Source of the DNA: Corallococcus sp. EGB
GTDB taxonomy: Bacteria; Myxococcota; Myxococcia; Myxococcales; Myxococcaceae
Direction of reading: 5' to 3'
Assembly (NCBI RefSeq): GCF_019968905.1
Contig: NZ_CP079946.1
Span: 7,289,356 to 7,353,355 of the forward strand
Length of the DNA stretch: 64,000 bases
In this document: one piece after another, positions 16,300-28,624 of the stretch
How positions within the stretch are numbered: the stretch's first letter is position 1
Layout: each line of letters opens with the position of its first letter
Notes under the pieces: model-generated
What the model saw: only the letters and a program-made list of their open reading frames with translations
Databases searched by the model: none
Told to the model about the DNA's origin: nothing
Translations under genes and position numbers: made by a program

Positions 16300-17787
16300 T
16301 CAGGGGGACGGAAGCTTCGTCCACACGGCCTTCGTCTGGAGGTAGCCGTCCAGCGCGTGGTGGCCCAGGTCCTTGCCCCAGCCGGATTGCTTGTAGCCAC
16401 CGAAGGGCGCCGCGTCGTCGAACTCGTTGAAGCAGTTGATCCACACCACGCCGCTCTTCACCTGCTTCGCCAGCGCGTGCGCCTTGGCCACGTCACCGGT
16501 CCAGATGGACGCGGCCAGGCCGTACTCGGTGCTGTTCGCCAGCGCGATGGCCTCCGCGTCGTCGCGGAAGCGCAGGCAGCTGAGCACCGGGCCGAAGATC
16601 TCCTCCTGGGCGATCTTCATGTCCGGCTTCACGTCGCCGAAGATGGTGGGCTTCACGAAGCAGCCCTTCGCCTTGTAGCCCTCCGTGTCGCGGCCACCGC
16701 CCGCGAGCAGCTTCGCGCCCTGCTGCTTGCCGCTCTCGATGTAGCCCAGCACCATGTCCATCTGCTTCTGGCTCACCAGCGCGCCCATCTCCGTGGACGC
16801 GTCCAGCGGGTCGCCCACCTTCATCGTGCGCGCCTTCTCCGCGAGCTTCGCGACGAAGCCCTCGTAGGCATCCTGGTGCACCAGCACGCGGCTGCCCGCG
16901 TTGCACGTCTCACCCTTGTTGCCGAAGATGCCCCAGAAGCACGCGTCCACCGCGCGGTCGAAGTCCGCGTCCGGGAAGATGATCTGCGGGCTCTTGCCGC
17001 CCAGCTCCAGCGTCAGCTTCTTCAGGTTGCTCGCGGCGGACGCCTGCAAGAGCCGGCGCGCGGTGCGGCCGGAGCCGGTGAACGAAATCTTGTCCACGTC
17101 CGGGTGCCGGGCAATCGCCTCGCCCGCGGGGTCGCCCAGGCCGGTGATGACGTTGATGACGCCGGGCGGGAAGCCCGCCTCCAGCGCCAGCGCGCCCAGC
17201 TTCAGCGCGGTGAGCGGCGTGTACTCGGAGGGCTTCACCACCACCGTGCAGCCGGCGGCCAGCGCGGGGCCCAGCTTCCAGCCCAGCATGCACGTGGGGT
17301 AGTTCCACGGCACGATGACGCCCACCACGCCCACCGGCTCCTTGAGCGCGTAGGTGTGGAAGGGGCCGTCCACCGGCAGCACCTCGCCCAGGATGGTGCT
17401 GGCCAGGTCCGCGAAGTTCGCGAGCGTCGCGGCGGCCGGCGCCACGTCACCCCGGATGGCGTCCCTGAACGTCTTGCCGTTGTTCAGGGACTCGATGAGC
17501 GCGAACTCCTCGCGGCGCTCGTAGAGCAGGTCCGCCAGCTTGCGGATGAGCTTGCCGCGCTCGCGGCCGGTCATCCTCCCCCACGGCCCGGACTCGAAGG
17601 CGCGGCGCGCGGCCTTCACCGCGCGGTCCACATCCGCGGCGGTGCCCGCGGGCACGTCCGCCAGCTTCTGACCGGTGGCGGGATTCACCACCGCGAAGGT
17701 GCCCCCTTCCACGGGGTCCACCTGCTGCCCGTCGATGAGCAGCTTGAGCACGGGGAGCTTGGGAGTGAGCGAACGAGCGTCGGTCAT
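16300..17787 (-). CDS. NAD-dependent aldehyde dehydrogenase (PuuC-like)
   Basis: A 495-residue enzyme of the ALDH superfamily. Visible features: PWNYP (160-164, Asn162 for the oxyanion hole), FTGSG (236-240, cofactor), general base Glu261 in ELGGKSP, and nucleophile Cys295 in KGETCNAGSR. Closest in style to betaine-aldehyde and gamma-glutamyl-aminobutyraldehyde dehydrogenases. It is the first gene of a three-gene minus-strand operon (ALDH, ligase, iron ADH), starting at ATG 17787 after GAGG, with an 88-base divergent region shared with the hydrolase gene. In a glutamylation pathway it would turn the glutamyl-aldehyde into the acid. Family certain; substrate inferred. Confidence 0.93.
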   Translation of the reverse strand: MTDARSLTPKLPVLKLLIDGQQVDPVEGGTFAVVNPATGQKLADVPAGTAADVDRAVKAARRAFESGPWGRMTGRERGKLIRKLADLLYERREEFALIESLNNGKTFRDAIRGDVAPAAATLANFADLASTILGEVLPVDGPFHTYALKEPVGVVGVIVPWNYPTCMLGWKLGPALAAGCTVVVKPSEYTPLTALKLGALALEAGFPPGVINVITGLGDPAGEAIARHPDVDKISFTGSGRTARRLLQASAASNLKKLTLELGGKSPQIIFPDADFDRAVDACFWGIFGNKGETCNAGSRVLVHQDAYEGFVAKLAEKARTMKVGDPLDASTEMGALVSQKQMDMVLGYIESGKQQGAKLLAGGGRDTEGYKAKGCFVKPTIFGDVKPDMKIAQEEIFGPVLSCLRFRDDAEAIALANSTEYGLAASIWTGDVAKAHALAKQVKSGVVWINCFNEFDDAAPFGGYKQSGWGKDLGHHALDGYLQTKAVWTKLPSP

Positions 17788-17875
17788 GGCGAGGCCTCGG
17801 GTGAGCACGGCGCGCGAGCGACCTTGAAGTGGCGGGCACCGGACACGGATGGCTGGACACGGTAGGAATGGCGCC

Positions 17876-18634
17876 ATGACGCGGCAACCTGCCCCCATGA
17901 AGAACGTCCTGCTGCTGAAAGCCGGCGACGCGGCGCCCTCCGTCCAGCTCTCCGTGGGTGACTACGAGCGGTGGTTTCTGCAAACCATTGGACTGTCCGG
18001 CCAGCGCTTCGACGTCCTCCCCGTGCACAAGGGCGCGCCCCTGCCCGGGGACGCGAAGGGCTACGACGCGGTGATGATGACGGGCTCGCCCCTGTCGGTG
18101 ACGCGGCGCGAGCCGTGGATGGAGCGCACGGGCGCCTTCATGGCGGAGGCGGGCGAGCAGGGCATCCCCGTGCTCGGCGTGTGCTTTGGCCAACAGCTGC
18201 TCGCGGAGACCTACGGCGGCAAGGTGACGCGCAACCCCAACGGCCGCGAGACGGGCACCGTGGAGGTGACGCTCTCACCCGAGGGCCGCGCGGATCCGCT
18301 GTTCACCGGCCTGCCGGAGCGCTTCGCCGTGCAGGCCACCCATGAGGACATCGTCTTCCGCCTGCCTCCCGGCGCGACGGTGCTCGCGGGCAACGCCAAC
18401 ACCGCGAACCAGGCGCTCGCCTTCCGGCACAACGTGCGCGGCGTGCAGTTCCACCCGGAGATGCCCACGGACGCCATGCGCGCGGTCATCCTCGCCCGCG
18501 AGGACACGCTGGAGGCGCTCGCGCGCGAGAAGGGCCTCCCGGAAGGCGAGTACGTCCACCGGCTCCTCGCCGGCATCACCCCGACGCCGTACGCGCACCG
18601 GGTGCTGATGAACTTCCTCGAACACTTCACCTGA
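17876..18634 (+). CDS. Class I glutamine amidotransferase-type hydrolase
   Basis: A 252-residue stand-alone GATase class I domain. The triad is intact: Cys103 in GVCFGQQ, His193 and Glu195 in FHPEMPTD. Proteins of this size without a synthetase partner include the GuaA-like homologues and PuuD-type gamma-glutamyl-amide hydrolases. Being divergent from the ligase/ALDH/ADH operon, the best guess is that it cleaves the gamma-glutamyl product, giving back glutamate and the amino acid. ATG 17876 with AGGA upstream is preferred over ATG 17897, which has no ribosome site. It ends with an ALMNFLEHF-like segment typical of this subgroup. Specific substrate unproven. Confidence 0.85.
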   Translation: MTRQPAPMKNVLLLKAGDAAPSVQLSVGDYERWFLQTIGLSGQRFDVLPVHKGAPLPGDAKGYDAVMMTGSPLSVTRREPWMERTGAFMAEAGEQGIPVLGVCFGQQLLAETYGGKVTRNPNGRETGTVEVTLSPEGRADPLFTGLPERFAVQATHEDIVFRLPPGATVLAGNANTANQALAFRHNVRGVQFHPEMPTDAMRAVILAREDTLEALAREKGLPEGEYVHRLLAGITPTPYAHRVLMNFLEHFT

Positions 18635-18783
18635 CCGGACCTTCCGGATTCGGGCCGCCGGACGCGCGAAAGCGGACAGTGGCCTCGCGCGGATCCGGGC
18701 CACGGGGTGACGCGCTCCCTAGCTTTGCACCGTGTTCCCGGACGGCGGTCCACGCACCGTCCAGGAGGTGGCGGGGGCTGGGG

Positions 18784-19614
18784 ATGAATCCGTTCGTGAT
18801 GCAGTACCGGAAGCTGAAGTGCCAGCTGAAGTACCTGGCCAGCTACGTGGACCTGGATCCGCGCGGCAACCAGATCGTGCGCCGCACGAACTTCCGGGAC
18901 TGCCAGAAGCCGGTGCTCCTCTTGCACGGCTTCTTCAGCACGCGCCGCGTCCTGGAGGTGCTGGAGCACCGCCTGCGCCGCGAGGGCTACTGCGTCTGGT
19001 CCATCCACCTGGGCGGCACCATGGACCGCTTCAACACGCACCGCATCGACGAGCTGGCGCGCAAGGTCCAGGGCAAGGTGGACCGGCTCTACGAGCGCCA
19101 CCCGGGCATGGGGCCGCTCACCATCATCGGCCACTCGAAGGGCGGCCTCATCGGCACGTACTACGTGAAGCGGCTGGGCGGGGACACGCGCGTGAAGAGC
19201 CTCATCACCCTGGGCACGCCGCACCGGGGCACGCGCATGGCCTACCTGGGCTGCGCGACACTGGGCTGGTTCAGCCGCAGCATGTGGCAGCTCACGCCGG
19301 TGTCGCCGTTCATCAAGCAGCTGGGCGTGGGCGCCTTCCCGCGCCACGTGCGGCTCGTGTCCATCTACTCGCGCGACGACGTCATCGCGCGCTTCCCCTC
19401 CTCCGTGCTGGACGTGGACGGACAGCCGAACGTCTTCAACGTGGAGCTGTCCGGCGTGCCCCACGGCGAGCTGCTCACCCGCCGCTGCGTGTGGGAGGTC
19501 ATCCGGCGCGAGCTGGCCTTGAGCTATGCTGACGCCCCGGCTCGCGCGTCCGTCGCGGAGCTCAAGCCCCCTCCCCTTCCGGTGGCCGCCCTGCCCGCAG
19601 CCGCCAGCCCCTGA
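18784..19614 (+). CDS. Alpha/beta hydrolase, lipase-like (PGAP1/LipA type)
   Basis: A 276-residue hydrolase. LLLHGFFS (about residues 42-49) forms the oxyanion turn, GHSKGG holds the nucleophile serine near residue 120, and LGTPHRGT follows the next strand, as in triacylglycerol lipases and esterases acting on lipids. An acid in YSRDDVI and a histidine in VPHGEL complete the likely triad. There is no signal peptide, so it is cytoplasmic or membrane-associated. GGAGG lies upstream of the ATG at longer than usual spacing. The C-terminal 25 residues are Pro/Ala-rich. It is followed three bases later by a gene of unknown function on the same strand. Confidence 0.85.
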   Translation: MNPFVMQYRKLKCQLKYLASYVDLDPRGNQIVRRTNFRDCQKPVLLLHGFFSTRRVLEVLEHRLRREGYCVWSIHLGGTMDRFNTHRIDELARKVQGKVDRLYERHPGMGPLTIIGHSKGGLIGTYYVKRLGGDTRVKSLITLGTPHRGTRMAYLGCATLGWFSRSMWQLTPVSPFIKQLGVGAFPRHVRLVSIYSRDDVIARFPSSVLDVDGQPNVFNVELSGVPHGELLTRRCVWEVIRRELALSYADAPARASVAELKPPPLPVAALPAAASP

Positions 19615-19617
19615 CAC

Positions 19618-20079
19618 ATGCCTTCGCGCTGGGACCACCTCTTCGACCTCAAGCCCGTCACCCTCGTGGACCACCTGCTGGATGAGGTGGCGCGGCTGCT
19701 CGCCAAGGACCTGGCGGCCTGGCCGCCTCCCGTCCAGGACCTCGACCCGGCCACCCTGGGCGAGTTCGCCTCGCTGTTCCAGGAGGCCACCCGCCGCCCC
19801 GCCCCGGCCGTCTACACGGAGGCCCTGCGGCTGGCGAAGTGGGACCTGGCCCGCGAGTTCGACGCCTTCGACGACTACGTGCGCAACAAGCGCTACCTGG
19901 AGCGGGGCCTGGCCCCCGACGACCGCGTCCCCCTGCTCTTCCTCACCCGCTGGCTCACGGAGCAGATGCTGGGCCTGGGAGAGGCCACCCAGGGCCGCAT
20001 CAAGCGCCCCCTGATGCGCGAGTGCCTGGACCGGCTGGAGGCCCGGCTCAACGACACGACCCGCCGGCCCCAGGCCTGA
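19618..20079 (+). CDS. Conserved-looking cytoplasmic protein, unknown
   Basis: A 153-residue, highly charged, helix-rich protein without signal peptide, membrane segment or cysteine. It begins MPSRWDHLFDLKPVTL and contains VYTEALRLAKWDLAREFDAF and RWLTEQMLGLGEATQGRI, which look like amphipathic helices of a small all-alpha domain. The start lies three bases after the stop of the lipase-like gene, so it is probably co-translated and may assist it. Codon bias is typical of the neighbourhood. I do not recognise a family. Confidence 0.7.
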   Translation: MPSRWDHLFDLKPVTLVDHLLDEVARLLAKDLAAWPPPVQDLDPATLGEFASLFQEATRRPAPAVYTEALRLAKWDLAREFDAFDDYVRNKRYLERGLAPDDRVPLLFLTRWLTEQMLGLGEATQGRIKRPLMRECLDRLEARLNDTTRRPQA

Positions 20080-20202
20080 GGCCGGCCGCCTGCCCCAACC
20101 GAGGGGTTCTGGACCCTTGGGGCGCATAGGAGCGCGGGGGCGCCAGAAGCTTTCCTTCCGGGAGCTTGTCAGGAGGGAGGCTGCTGCCCTAAGCCCGCTT
20201 CC

Positions 20203-21420
20203 ATGTCGCAGCCCGTGGATGCCACCGCCCCCGACGAACGCCGCAAGCGCCTGCTCCTCCTCGCGGGGTTGTGGGTGGCCATCGCGGTGACGCTCTTCGC
20301 CCTGCGCTCGGTGGTGATGCCCTTCGCGGGCGCGGCGCTCATCGCGTACCTGGTGCAGCCGCTGGTGGCGCGCATCACCCGCCTGCGCGTGGCCGGCCGC
20401 GGCGTACCGCGCTGGGTGGCCATCCTGCTCATCTACGCGGGGTTCTTCCTCGGCGCATACCTCTTCTTCGTCGCGCTGGTGCCGCAGCTCTACCGCGAGG
20501 TGGCGCGCATCAGCCGCGAGATGGCCGGCTTCGCCAGCGCGCTCACGCCGGAGCACGTGCAGTCGCTCGCGCAGCGCGCGGAAGCGTGGCTCAACACGTA
20601 CGGCATCCCCGTGGCCCTGTCGGACCGGACCATGGAGGGCGGGGCGGGTGCTTCCGGCGGCTTCAGCCTGGCGCTGGACCTGGAGCAGATGCTCACGGAC
20701 ACGGTGGCGCGCGTGACGCTGCTCGTGAGGGAGAACCTGGCGGACATCGTCAACGTGTCGCGCCGCATCGTCACGGAGGTGCTGGCCGGCGTCTTCATGC
20801 TGTTCTTCATCCTGATGGTCGCCGCGTTCTTCTCCATCGACGCGCAGGCCATCCGCCGCTACTTCGGCACGCTCGTCCCCGTGGAGCTGCTGCCGGACGC
20901 GAAGACGCTGGTGGCGCGCATCGACAAGTCCCTGTCCGGCGTGGTGCGCGGCCAGGTGACCATCTGCCTGGTGAACGGCGGCCTCACGCTGGTGGGCCTC
21001 CTGCTGTTCGGCGTGAAGTTCGCCTTCCTGCTGGCCACCATCGCCACGCTCTTCAGCCTCATCCCCATCTTCGGCACCATCATCAGCTCGGTGCCCATCG
21101 TGCTCATCGCGCTGGCGGACGGCTTCCAGAAGGGCCTGGCGCTGCTGTTGTGGATCATCGGCATCCACGCGCTGGAGGCGTACTTCCTCAACCCGAAGAT
21201 CATGGGCGAGGCCGCGCGCATCCACCCCGTGGTGGTGGCCTTCTCCCTCATCGCGGGCGAGAAGCTCTTCGGGCTCTGGGGCGCGCTGTTCGCGGTGCCG
21301 GTGGCCTCCATCGTGGTGGCCTGCTTCGACTACGCGCGCCTCAAGGCACAGCCGCCCCCGCTGGTGGCCTCGACGGCCCAGCAGACAGTCGCCTCCACGG
21401 ACGCCGCCCCCGCCGCCTGA
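20203..21420 (+). CDS. AI-2E transporter family (PerM/YdiK) membrane protein
   Basis: A 405-residue polytopic membrane protein with about eight hydrophobic segments in the family pattern: two helices near the N-terminus (residues 22-45 and 65-90), a long soluble helical stretch (about 95-190) and five or six helices to residue 385. The conserved PxxxGxxxS motif appears as IPIFGTIISSVPI, and GEKLFGLWGALFAVPVA is the typical last segment. Family members include the autoinducer-2 exporter TqsA and sodium/proton antiporters; the substrate here cannot be told. A 123-base gap with CAGGAGGG separates it from the previous gene; the ribosome site itself is weak. Confidence 0.85.
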   Translation: MSQPVDATAPDERRKRLLLLAGLWVAIAVTLFALRSVVMPFAGAALIAYLVQPLVARITRLRVAGRGVPRWVAILLIYAGFFLGAYLFFVALVPQLYREVARISREMAGFASALTPEHVQSLAQRAEAWLNTYGIPVALSDRTMEGGAGASGGFSLALDLEQMLTDTVARVTLLVRENLADIVNVSRRIVTEVLAGVFMLFFILMVAAFFSIDAQAIRRYFGTLVPVELLPDAKTLVARIDKSLSGVVRGQVTICLVNGGLTLVGLLLFGVKFAFLLATIATLFSLIPIFGTIISSVPIVLIALADGFQKGLALLLWIIGIHALEAYFLNPKIMGEAARIHPVVVAFSLIAGEKLFGLWGALFAVPVASIVVACFDYARLKAQPPPLVASTAQQTVASTDAAPAA

Positions 21421-21541
21421 GCGCCGGGCGCACCGAAGCGTCCACCGGTGGAAAACCAGGGGCTGGGTCCTACTTTCCCCCCTGGCCATCCCGGGAGTGA
21501 GTGACTAATTCCACGCACTCCTCTGCCTCCGAGGATGTGTG

Positions 21542-24112
21542 ATGCCCCCCAACCCCTCACCGACGACCCCGGACTACCGGAGCCTGTTCGAAGCCGCGCC
21601 CAATCCGTACCTCGTGCTGACGCCGGAGTTCGTCATCGTCGCGGTGACGGACTCGTACCTGCGCGTCACGCGGACGCAGCGTGAGGACCTCCTGGGCCGG
21701 AACATCTTCGACGTCTTCCCGGACAACCCGCAGGATCCGCGAGCCAACGGGGTGGCCAACCTGCGCGCGTCTCTGGAGCGCGCGGTGCGCACGCGCACCC
21801 CGGACGCGATGGCCGTCCAGAAGTACGACATCCCCCGCCCCGAGGCGGCTGGCGGCGGGTTCGAGCTGCGCTACTGGAGCCCGCTGAACACCCCCGTCTT
21901 CGGCGAGGACGGAGAGGTGCGCCACGTCATCCACCGCGTCGAGGACGTCACCGACTTCATCCGCCTGAAGCACCTGGACGAGGAGCAGAACCGCCAGCAC
22001 GCCGAGCTCCGCGCCCGCGCGGACGAGATGGAGGGCGAGATCTTCCGGCGCGCCCAGCAGATCCAGGAGACGAACCAGCAGCTGCGCGTCGCGAACGAAC
22101 AACTGGGAGAGCTGGATCGGCTCAAGTCGGAGTTCTTCGCCAACGTCAGCCACGAGTTCCGCACGCCGCTGACGCTGATGCTGGGCCCCACGGAGGACCT
22201 GCTCGCCGGGCGCGCGGGCCCCCTGTCGGACGAGGTCCGCAAGGAGATGGAGCGGGTGCACCGCAACGCCGGGCGCCTGCTCAAGCTGGTGAACGCGCTG
22301 CTGGACCTGTCCCGGCTGGAGGCCGGCCCGAAGGAGGAGCGCTTCGTGCCGGCGGACCTGTCCGCGCTGACGAAGGACGCCGCGTCCAGCTTCCGCTCCG
22401 CCATGGAGCGCGCGGGCCTCAAGCTCACGGTGGACTGTCCGCCCCTCTCCCAGCCCGTCTACGTGGCGCCGGACCTGTGGGAGCAGATCGTCCTCAACCT
22501 GGTCTCCAACGCGTTCAAGTTCACGCTCCAGGGCGGCATCACGCTGCGCCTGCGCGAGCACGGGCAGCGCGTGGCGCTGGACGTGGAGGACACCGGCTCG
22601 GGCATCCCCGCGCACGAGCTGCCCCGCCTCTTCGAGCGCTTCCACCGCGTGCCGGGCTCACCGTCGCGCACGATGGAGGGCAGCGGCATCGGGCTCGCGC
22701 TGGTGCAGGAGTTCGCGAAGCTGCACGGCGGCACGGTGTCCGCGCGCAGCCAGGAGGGCGCGGGCAGCGTCTTCACCGTGGAGCTGCCGCTGGGCCACGC
22801 GCACCTGCCGCCCGAGCGCATCCGCACCACCGCCCGGCCGCGCTCCGCGGCGCGCGAGGCCACGTCCGCCTACGTCGAGGAAGCGCTGCTGTGGAGCACC
22901 GCGAAGCCCAAGGACCGCACCCAGTCCTCGCACCAGCCGCACCCGGCCGCCGCGGACGGCCACGCGGTGGCCCCGGCGCCCCGCGCGCGCATCCTGCTGG
23001 TGGACGACAACCGGGACATGCGCGACTACATCCAGCGCGTGCTGTCCACGGAGTACGACGTGGAGGTGGCGACGGACGGCCAGAAGGGCCTGGAGGCCGC
23101 GCTGGCCCGGCCGCCGGACCTGGTGCTGTCGGACGTGATGATGCCGAAGCTGGACGGCATGGGCCTCCTGCGGGCCCTGCGCGCCTCGCCCAGCACGCGC
23201 GAGCTGCCCATCCTGCTGTTGTCCGCGAAGGCCGGCGAGGAGGCCACGGTGGAGGGCCTGGCGTCCGGCGCGGATGACTACCTGGTGAAGCCCTTCTCCG
23301 CGGGCGAGCTGCTCGCGCGCATCGCGTCCAACCTGAAGCTCGCGCGGATGCGCGGGGAGATGGCAGACGAGCGCGCCCGCGCGGAGGGCCTGGCCGAGGC
23401 GCTGCGCGCCCGCGACGACTTCCTCTCCGTGGCGGCGCACGAGCTGCGCACGCCGCTGGCGGCCTTCCAGCTGCACCTGGAGCTGGTGGAGCGCGGCCTG
23501 GGCCGGGACGCGCCGCCCAGGGCGGTGGAGCGCCTGAAGCAGGCGCGGTCGTTCATCCGCCGGCTGGCTCTGCTCGTGGACGTGCTGATGGACGTGTCGC
23601 AGATCACCAGCGGCCGGCTGAAGCTCACCCGCACGGACGTGGACCTGGGCGACCTGCTGGTGGAGGTGACGCGCTTCGCGGAGGAGGAGGCGCGCCGAGA
23701 CGGCACGCCGCTCACCGTGGACGTGAAGGGCCCGGTGATGGGCACCTTCGACCCGTCGCGCATCTCGCAGGTGGTGCACAACCTGGTCGCCAACGCGCTG
23801 AAGTTCGGCCGGGGCCGGCCGGTGGACGTGACGCTGCAGCCGGACGGTGAAGTCGTCCGCCTGTCCGTGGTGGACCACGGCATCGGCATCAAGCCGGAGG
23901 ACCGCGAGCGCATCTTCGAGCGCTTCGAGCGCGCCGTGTCCACGCACCACTACGGCGGCCTGGGCCTGGGGCTCTGGGTGTCGCGTCAGGTGGTGGAGGC
24001 GCACCAGGGCCGCATCGACGTGGAGGACACGCCGGGCGGCGGCACCACCTTCCGCGTGACGCTGCCCTTGAGGGAGTCGCCGGTGGACATGGCCGGCGGG
24101 CTCGCCAGCTGA
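21542..24112 (+). CDS. Hybrid sensor kinase: PAS, kinase, receiver, kinase
   Basis: An 856-residue soluble sensor. Residues about 12-140 are a PAS domain ([15 protein letters not shown]) and 140-190 a coiled coil. Kinase 1 has His204 in [12 protein letters not shown] and an ATPase with G1/G2 boxes ([20 protein letters not shown]). A receiver spans about 483-600 with Asp531 in LSDVMMP and the lysine in DYLVKPF. Kinase 2 has His633 in [10 protein letters not shown] and a second ATPase ending near 845. There is no membrane segment, so it senses a cytoplasmic or redox cue. No partner regulator is adjacent, so it is an orphan. ATG 21542, seven bases after GAGG, is preferred over the GTG just before it. 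Confidence 0.92.
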   Translation: MPPNPSPTTPDYRSLFEAAPNPYLVLTPEFVIVAVTDSYLRVTRTQREDLLGRNIFDVFPDNPQDPRANGVANLRASLERAVRTRTPDAMAVQKYDIPRPEAAGGGFELRYWSPLNTPVFGEDGEVRHVIHRVEDVTDFIRLKHLDEEQNRQHAELRARADEMEGEIFRRAQQIQETNQQLRVANEQLGELDRLKSEFFANVSHEFRTPLTLMLGPTEDLLAGRAGPLSDEVRKEMERVHRNAGRLLKLVNALLDLSRLEAGPKEERFVPADLSALTKDAASSFRSAMERAGLKLTVDCPPLSQPVYVAPDLWEQIVLNLVSNAFKFTLQGGITLRLREHGQRVALDVEDTGSGIPAHELPRLFERFHRVPGSPSRTMEGSGIGLALVQEFAKLHGGTVSARSQEGAGSVFTVELPLGHAHLPPERIRTTARPRSAAREATSAYVEEALLWSTAKPKDRTQSSHQPHPAAADGHAVAPAPRARILLVDDNRDMRDYIQRVLSTEYDVEVATDGQKGLEAALARPPDLVLSDVMMPKLDGMGLLRALRASPSTRELPILLLSAKAGEEATVEGLASGADDYLVKPFSAGELLARIASNLKLARMRGEMADERARAEGLAEALRARDDFLSVAAHELRTPLAAFQLHLELVERGLGRDAPPRAVERLKQARSFIRRLALLVDVLMDVSQITSGRLKLTRTDVDLGDLLVEVTRFAEEEARRDGTPLTVDVKGPVMGTFDPSRISQVVHNLVANALKFGRGRPVDVTLQPDGEVVRLSVVDHGIGIKPEDRERIFERFERAVSTHHYGGLGLGLWVSRQVVEAHQGRIDVEDTPGGGTTFRVTLPLRESPVDMAGGLAS

Positions 24113-24133
24113 GCCGGAGGAAGCGGCCGCCTG

Positions 24134-24454
24134 CTACTGGCAGGCGGCGGCGCAGCGCGCGTTGCGGCACGTGGGGATGCACCGGCCGCAGTCCACGCTG
24201 TTGGGGGTGCACGTCCCATCGCACCGCACGCCGGAGCAGTCCGGCCCCACGTTGCGGTGGGTGATGGCGGTGCCCTCGCCGCAGCACGCGTTCGCCACGC
24301 AATCCGAGTCGGTGTAGCAGACCTGCTCGGAGAGCACCGGTGGGGTGTCTCCGATGGGCAGGTCCTCCACCCCGATGTCGCACCCGGCCAGAAGCCCCAG
24401 GGCAAGGCCCGCGATGACGCGGGCGGCGAGACGCGGGAGGCGGGCACGACGCAT
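24134..24454 (-). CDS. Small Cys-rich lipoprotein
   Basis: A 106-residue lipoprotein: signal MRRARLPRLAARVIAGLALG with lipobox LLAGC (cysteine at about 25). The mature part of about 80 residues has twelve further cysteines, beginning VCYTDSDCVANACC, a spacing resembling myxobacterial Cys-rich repeat proteins in which all cysteines are likely disulfide-bonded after export. No catalytic motif. It converges on the hybrid kinase gene with 21 bases between the stops, and its start is 25 bases past the stop of rho on the same strand, so it may be transcribed with rho. Function unknown. Confidence 0.7.
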   Translation of the reverse strand: MRRARLPRLAARVIAGLALGLLAGCDIGVEDLPIGDTPPVLSEQVCYTDSDCVANACCGEGTAITHRNVGPDCSGVRCDGTCTPNSVDCGRCIPTCRNARCAAACQ

Positions 24455-24479
24455 GGGGGGCTCCTTGGGCCGGAGGTGA

Positions 24480-26093
24480 CTACCGGTTCATCGAGCCCAG
24501 GAACTCCGCGTTCGCCGCCGTCGGACGCATGTGCTTGAGCACGAACTCCATCGCGTCGATGGGGGTGAACGGGTGGAGCACCTGGCGCAACGCCGTAATG
24601 CGCACCAGGTCCGCCGGAGACAAGAGGAGCTCCTCCTTGCGGGTGCCGGATTTGTTGATGTCGAGCGTTGGGAAGATGCGCTTCTCCATCAACTTCCGGT
24701 CCAGGACGATTTCGGAGTTACCCGTGCCCTTGAACTCCTCGAAAATCACTTCGTCCATGCGGCTGCCGGTGTCGATGAGCGCCGTACCGATGATGGTGAG
24801 GCTGCCGCCCTCTTCGATGTTGCGGGCCGCGCCGAAGAAGCGCTTGGGCTTGTGGAGCGCGTTGGCGTCCACGCCGCCGGAGAGGATCTTTCCGGACGCC
24901 GGCACCACCGTGTTGTAGGCGCGCGCCAGACGGGTGATGGAGTCCAGCAGGATGCAGACGTCGTACTTCTGCTCGACCAGGCGCTTGGCCTTGTCGATGA
25001 CCATCTCCGCCACCTGCACGTGGCGCGTGGCGGGCTCGTCGAAGGTGGAGGACACCACCTCGCCGCGCACGCTGCGCTCCATGTCCGTCACCTCCTCCGG
25101 GCGCTCGTCCACGAGCAGCACGATGAGGTAGACGTCCGGGTGGTTGCGGCTGATGGCGTGCGCGATGTTCTGCAGCAGCACCGTCTTGCCGGCCTTCGGC
25201 GGCGCCACGATGAGGCAGCGCTGGCCCAGGCCGATGGGGCAGAACATGTCGATGATGCGCGTGGTCATCTCCGACGACTCGTGCTCCAGCTTGAGCTTGC
25301 GCGTCGGATAGAGCGGCGTGAGGTTGTCGAACAGGATGCGCTCTCGCGCCGCGTCCGACATGGGGTCCGCGAAGTTGACCTTGTCCACCTTCTGCAGCGC
25401 GAAGAAGCGCTCGCCCTCGCGGGGCTGGCGGATGGGGCCCGTCACCGTATCGCCGGGCCGCAGGTTGAAGCGGCGCACCTGCGACGGCGACACGTAGATG
25501 TCGTCCGGGGACGGCTGGTAGTCGCTGTCCGCGCTGCGCAGGAAGCCGAAGCCGTCGCTGAGCAGCTCCAGCACGCCTTCCGCGTGGACCTCGAAGCGCT
25601 TGTCGGCGATGCCGCCCAGGAGCGCGAAGATGAGGTCCTGCTTCTTCAGGCCCTGGTAGCCCTCGATGCCCGTGTCGTGGGCCATCTTCGCCAGGTCCGT
25701 GATCTTCATCCGCTTCAGGTCATTGAGCTTGATGACCTGCATCGGGGTGCCGTCGCGCTGCACCTCCGTGATGGCGGGACCTTCCGCGGACTCCTGCGGG
25801 GCGGCCGGAGCGGCCTCCTCGGCGGGCGTCTCCTCCTCCGCGCGGCCCATCTCCTGGAGCTCGTCGTCGCGCACGGGACGGGAGATGGGCGTGAGCACCG
25901 GACGGGGCGCCTCCGCGGCGACCTCGGGGGCCTCGGCCTCCTCGGCGGGAGCCTCTTCCCGGCGGGCGGGAGCGCGGCGCGACCGGGGCGCGGGCTTCTC
26001 CGCCTCCTTCGCCGCCGCGCGCTTGCGCCGGGGCTTCTCCTCGGTGAACTCGGGCTCGACTACCTTCTCTCGGGGGGAACGGGCTTTGGCCAT
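24480..26093 (-). CDS. rho: Transcription termination factor Rho
   Basis: A 537-residue RNA-dependent ATPase that ends transcription. The family core starts near residue 120 ([18 protein letters not shown]-terminal helical bundle). It continues with the cold-shock-like RNA-binding domain ([13 protein letters not shown]), Walker A APPKAGKT, Walker [18 protein letters not shown]-loop/R-loop elements and the secondary RNA site. The first 115 residues are an extension rich in Glu, Ala, Pro, Arg and Lys; E. coli Rho is 419 residues. Such charged extensions are known in high-GC bacteria. A TTGACA promoter lies about 200 bases upstream (26298-26326), leaving a long untranslated leader that could support autoregulation. 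Confidence 0.97.
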   Translation of the reverse strand: MAKARSPREKVVEPEFTEEKPRRKRAAAKEAEKPAPRSRRAPARREEAPAEEAEAPEVAAEAPRPVLTPISRPVRDDELQEMGRAEEETPAEEAAPAAPQESAEGPAITEVQRDGTPMQVIKLNDLKRMKITDLAKMAHDTGIEGYQGLKKQDLIFALLGGIADKRFEVHAEGVLELLSDGFGFLRSADSDYQPSPDDIYVSPSQVRRFNLRPGDTVTGPIRQPREGERFFALQKVDKVNFADPMSDAARERILFDNLTPLYPTRKLKLEHESSEMTTRIIDMFCPIGLGQRCLIVAPPKAGKTVLLQNIAHAISRNHPDVYLIVLLVDERPEEVTDMERSVRGEVVSSTFDEPATRHVQVAEMVIDKAKRLVEQKYDVCILLDSITRLARAYNTVVPASGKILSGGVDANALHKPKRFFGAARNIEEGGSLTIIGTALIDTGSRMDEVIFEEFKGTGNSEIVLDRKLMEKRIFPTLDINKSGTRKEELLLSPADLVRITALRQVLHPFTPIDAMEFVLKHMRPTAANAEFLGSMNR

Positions 26094-28614
<2,521 letters not shown>

Positions 28615-28624
28615 GGCCAGAGGC

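Noticed and set aside
18211-21489. A 1092-codon minus-strand open frame over the hydrolase, lipase and permease genes
   Set aside because: It lies antisense to several well-supported genes and has a low-complexity Arg/His/Glu composition.
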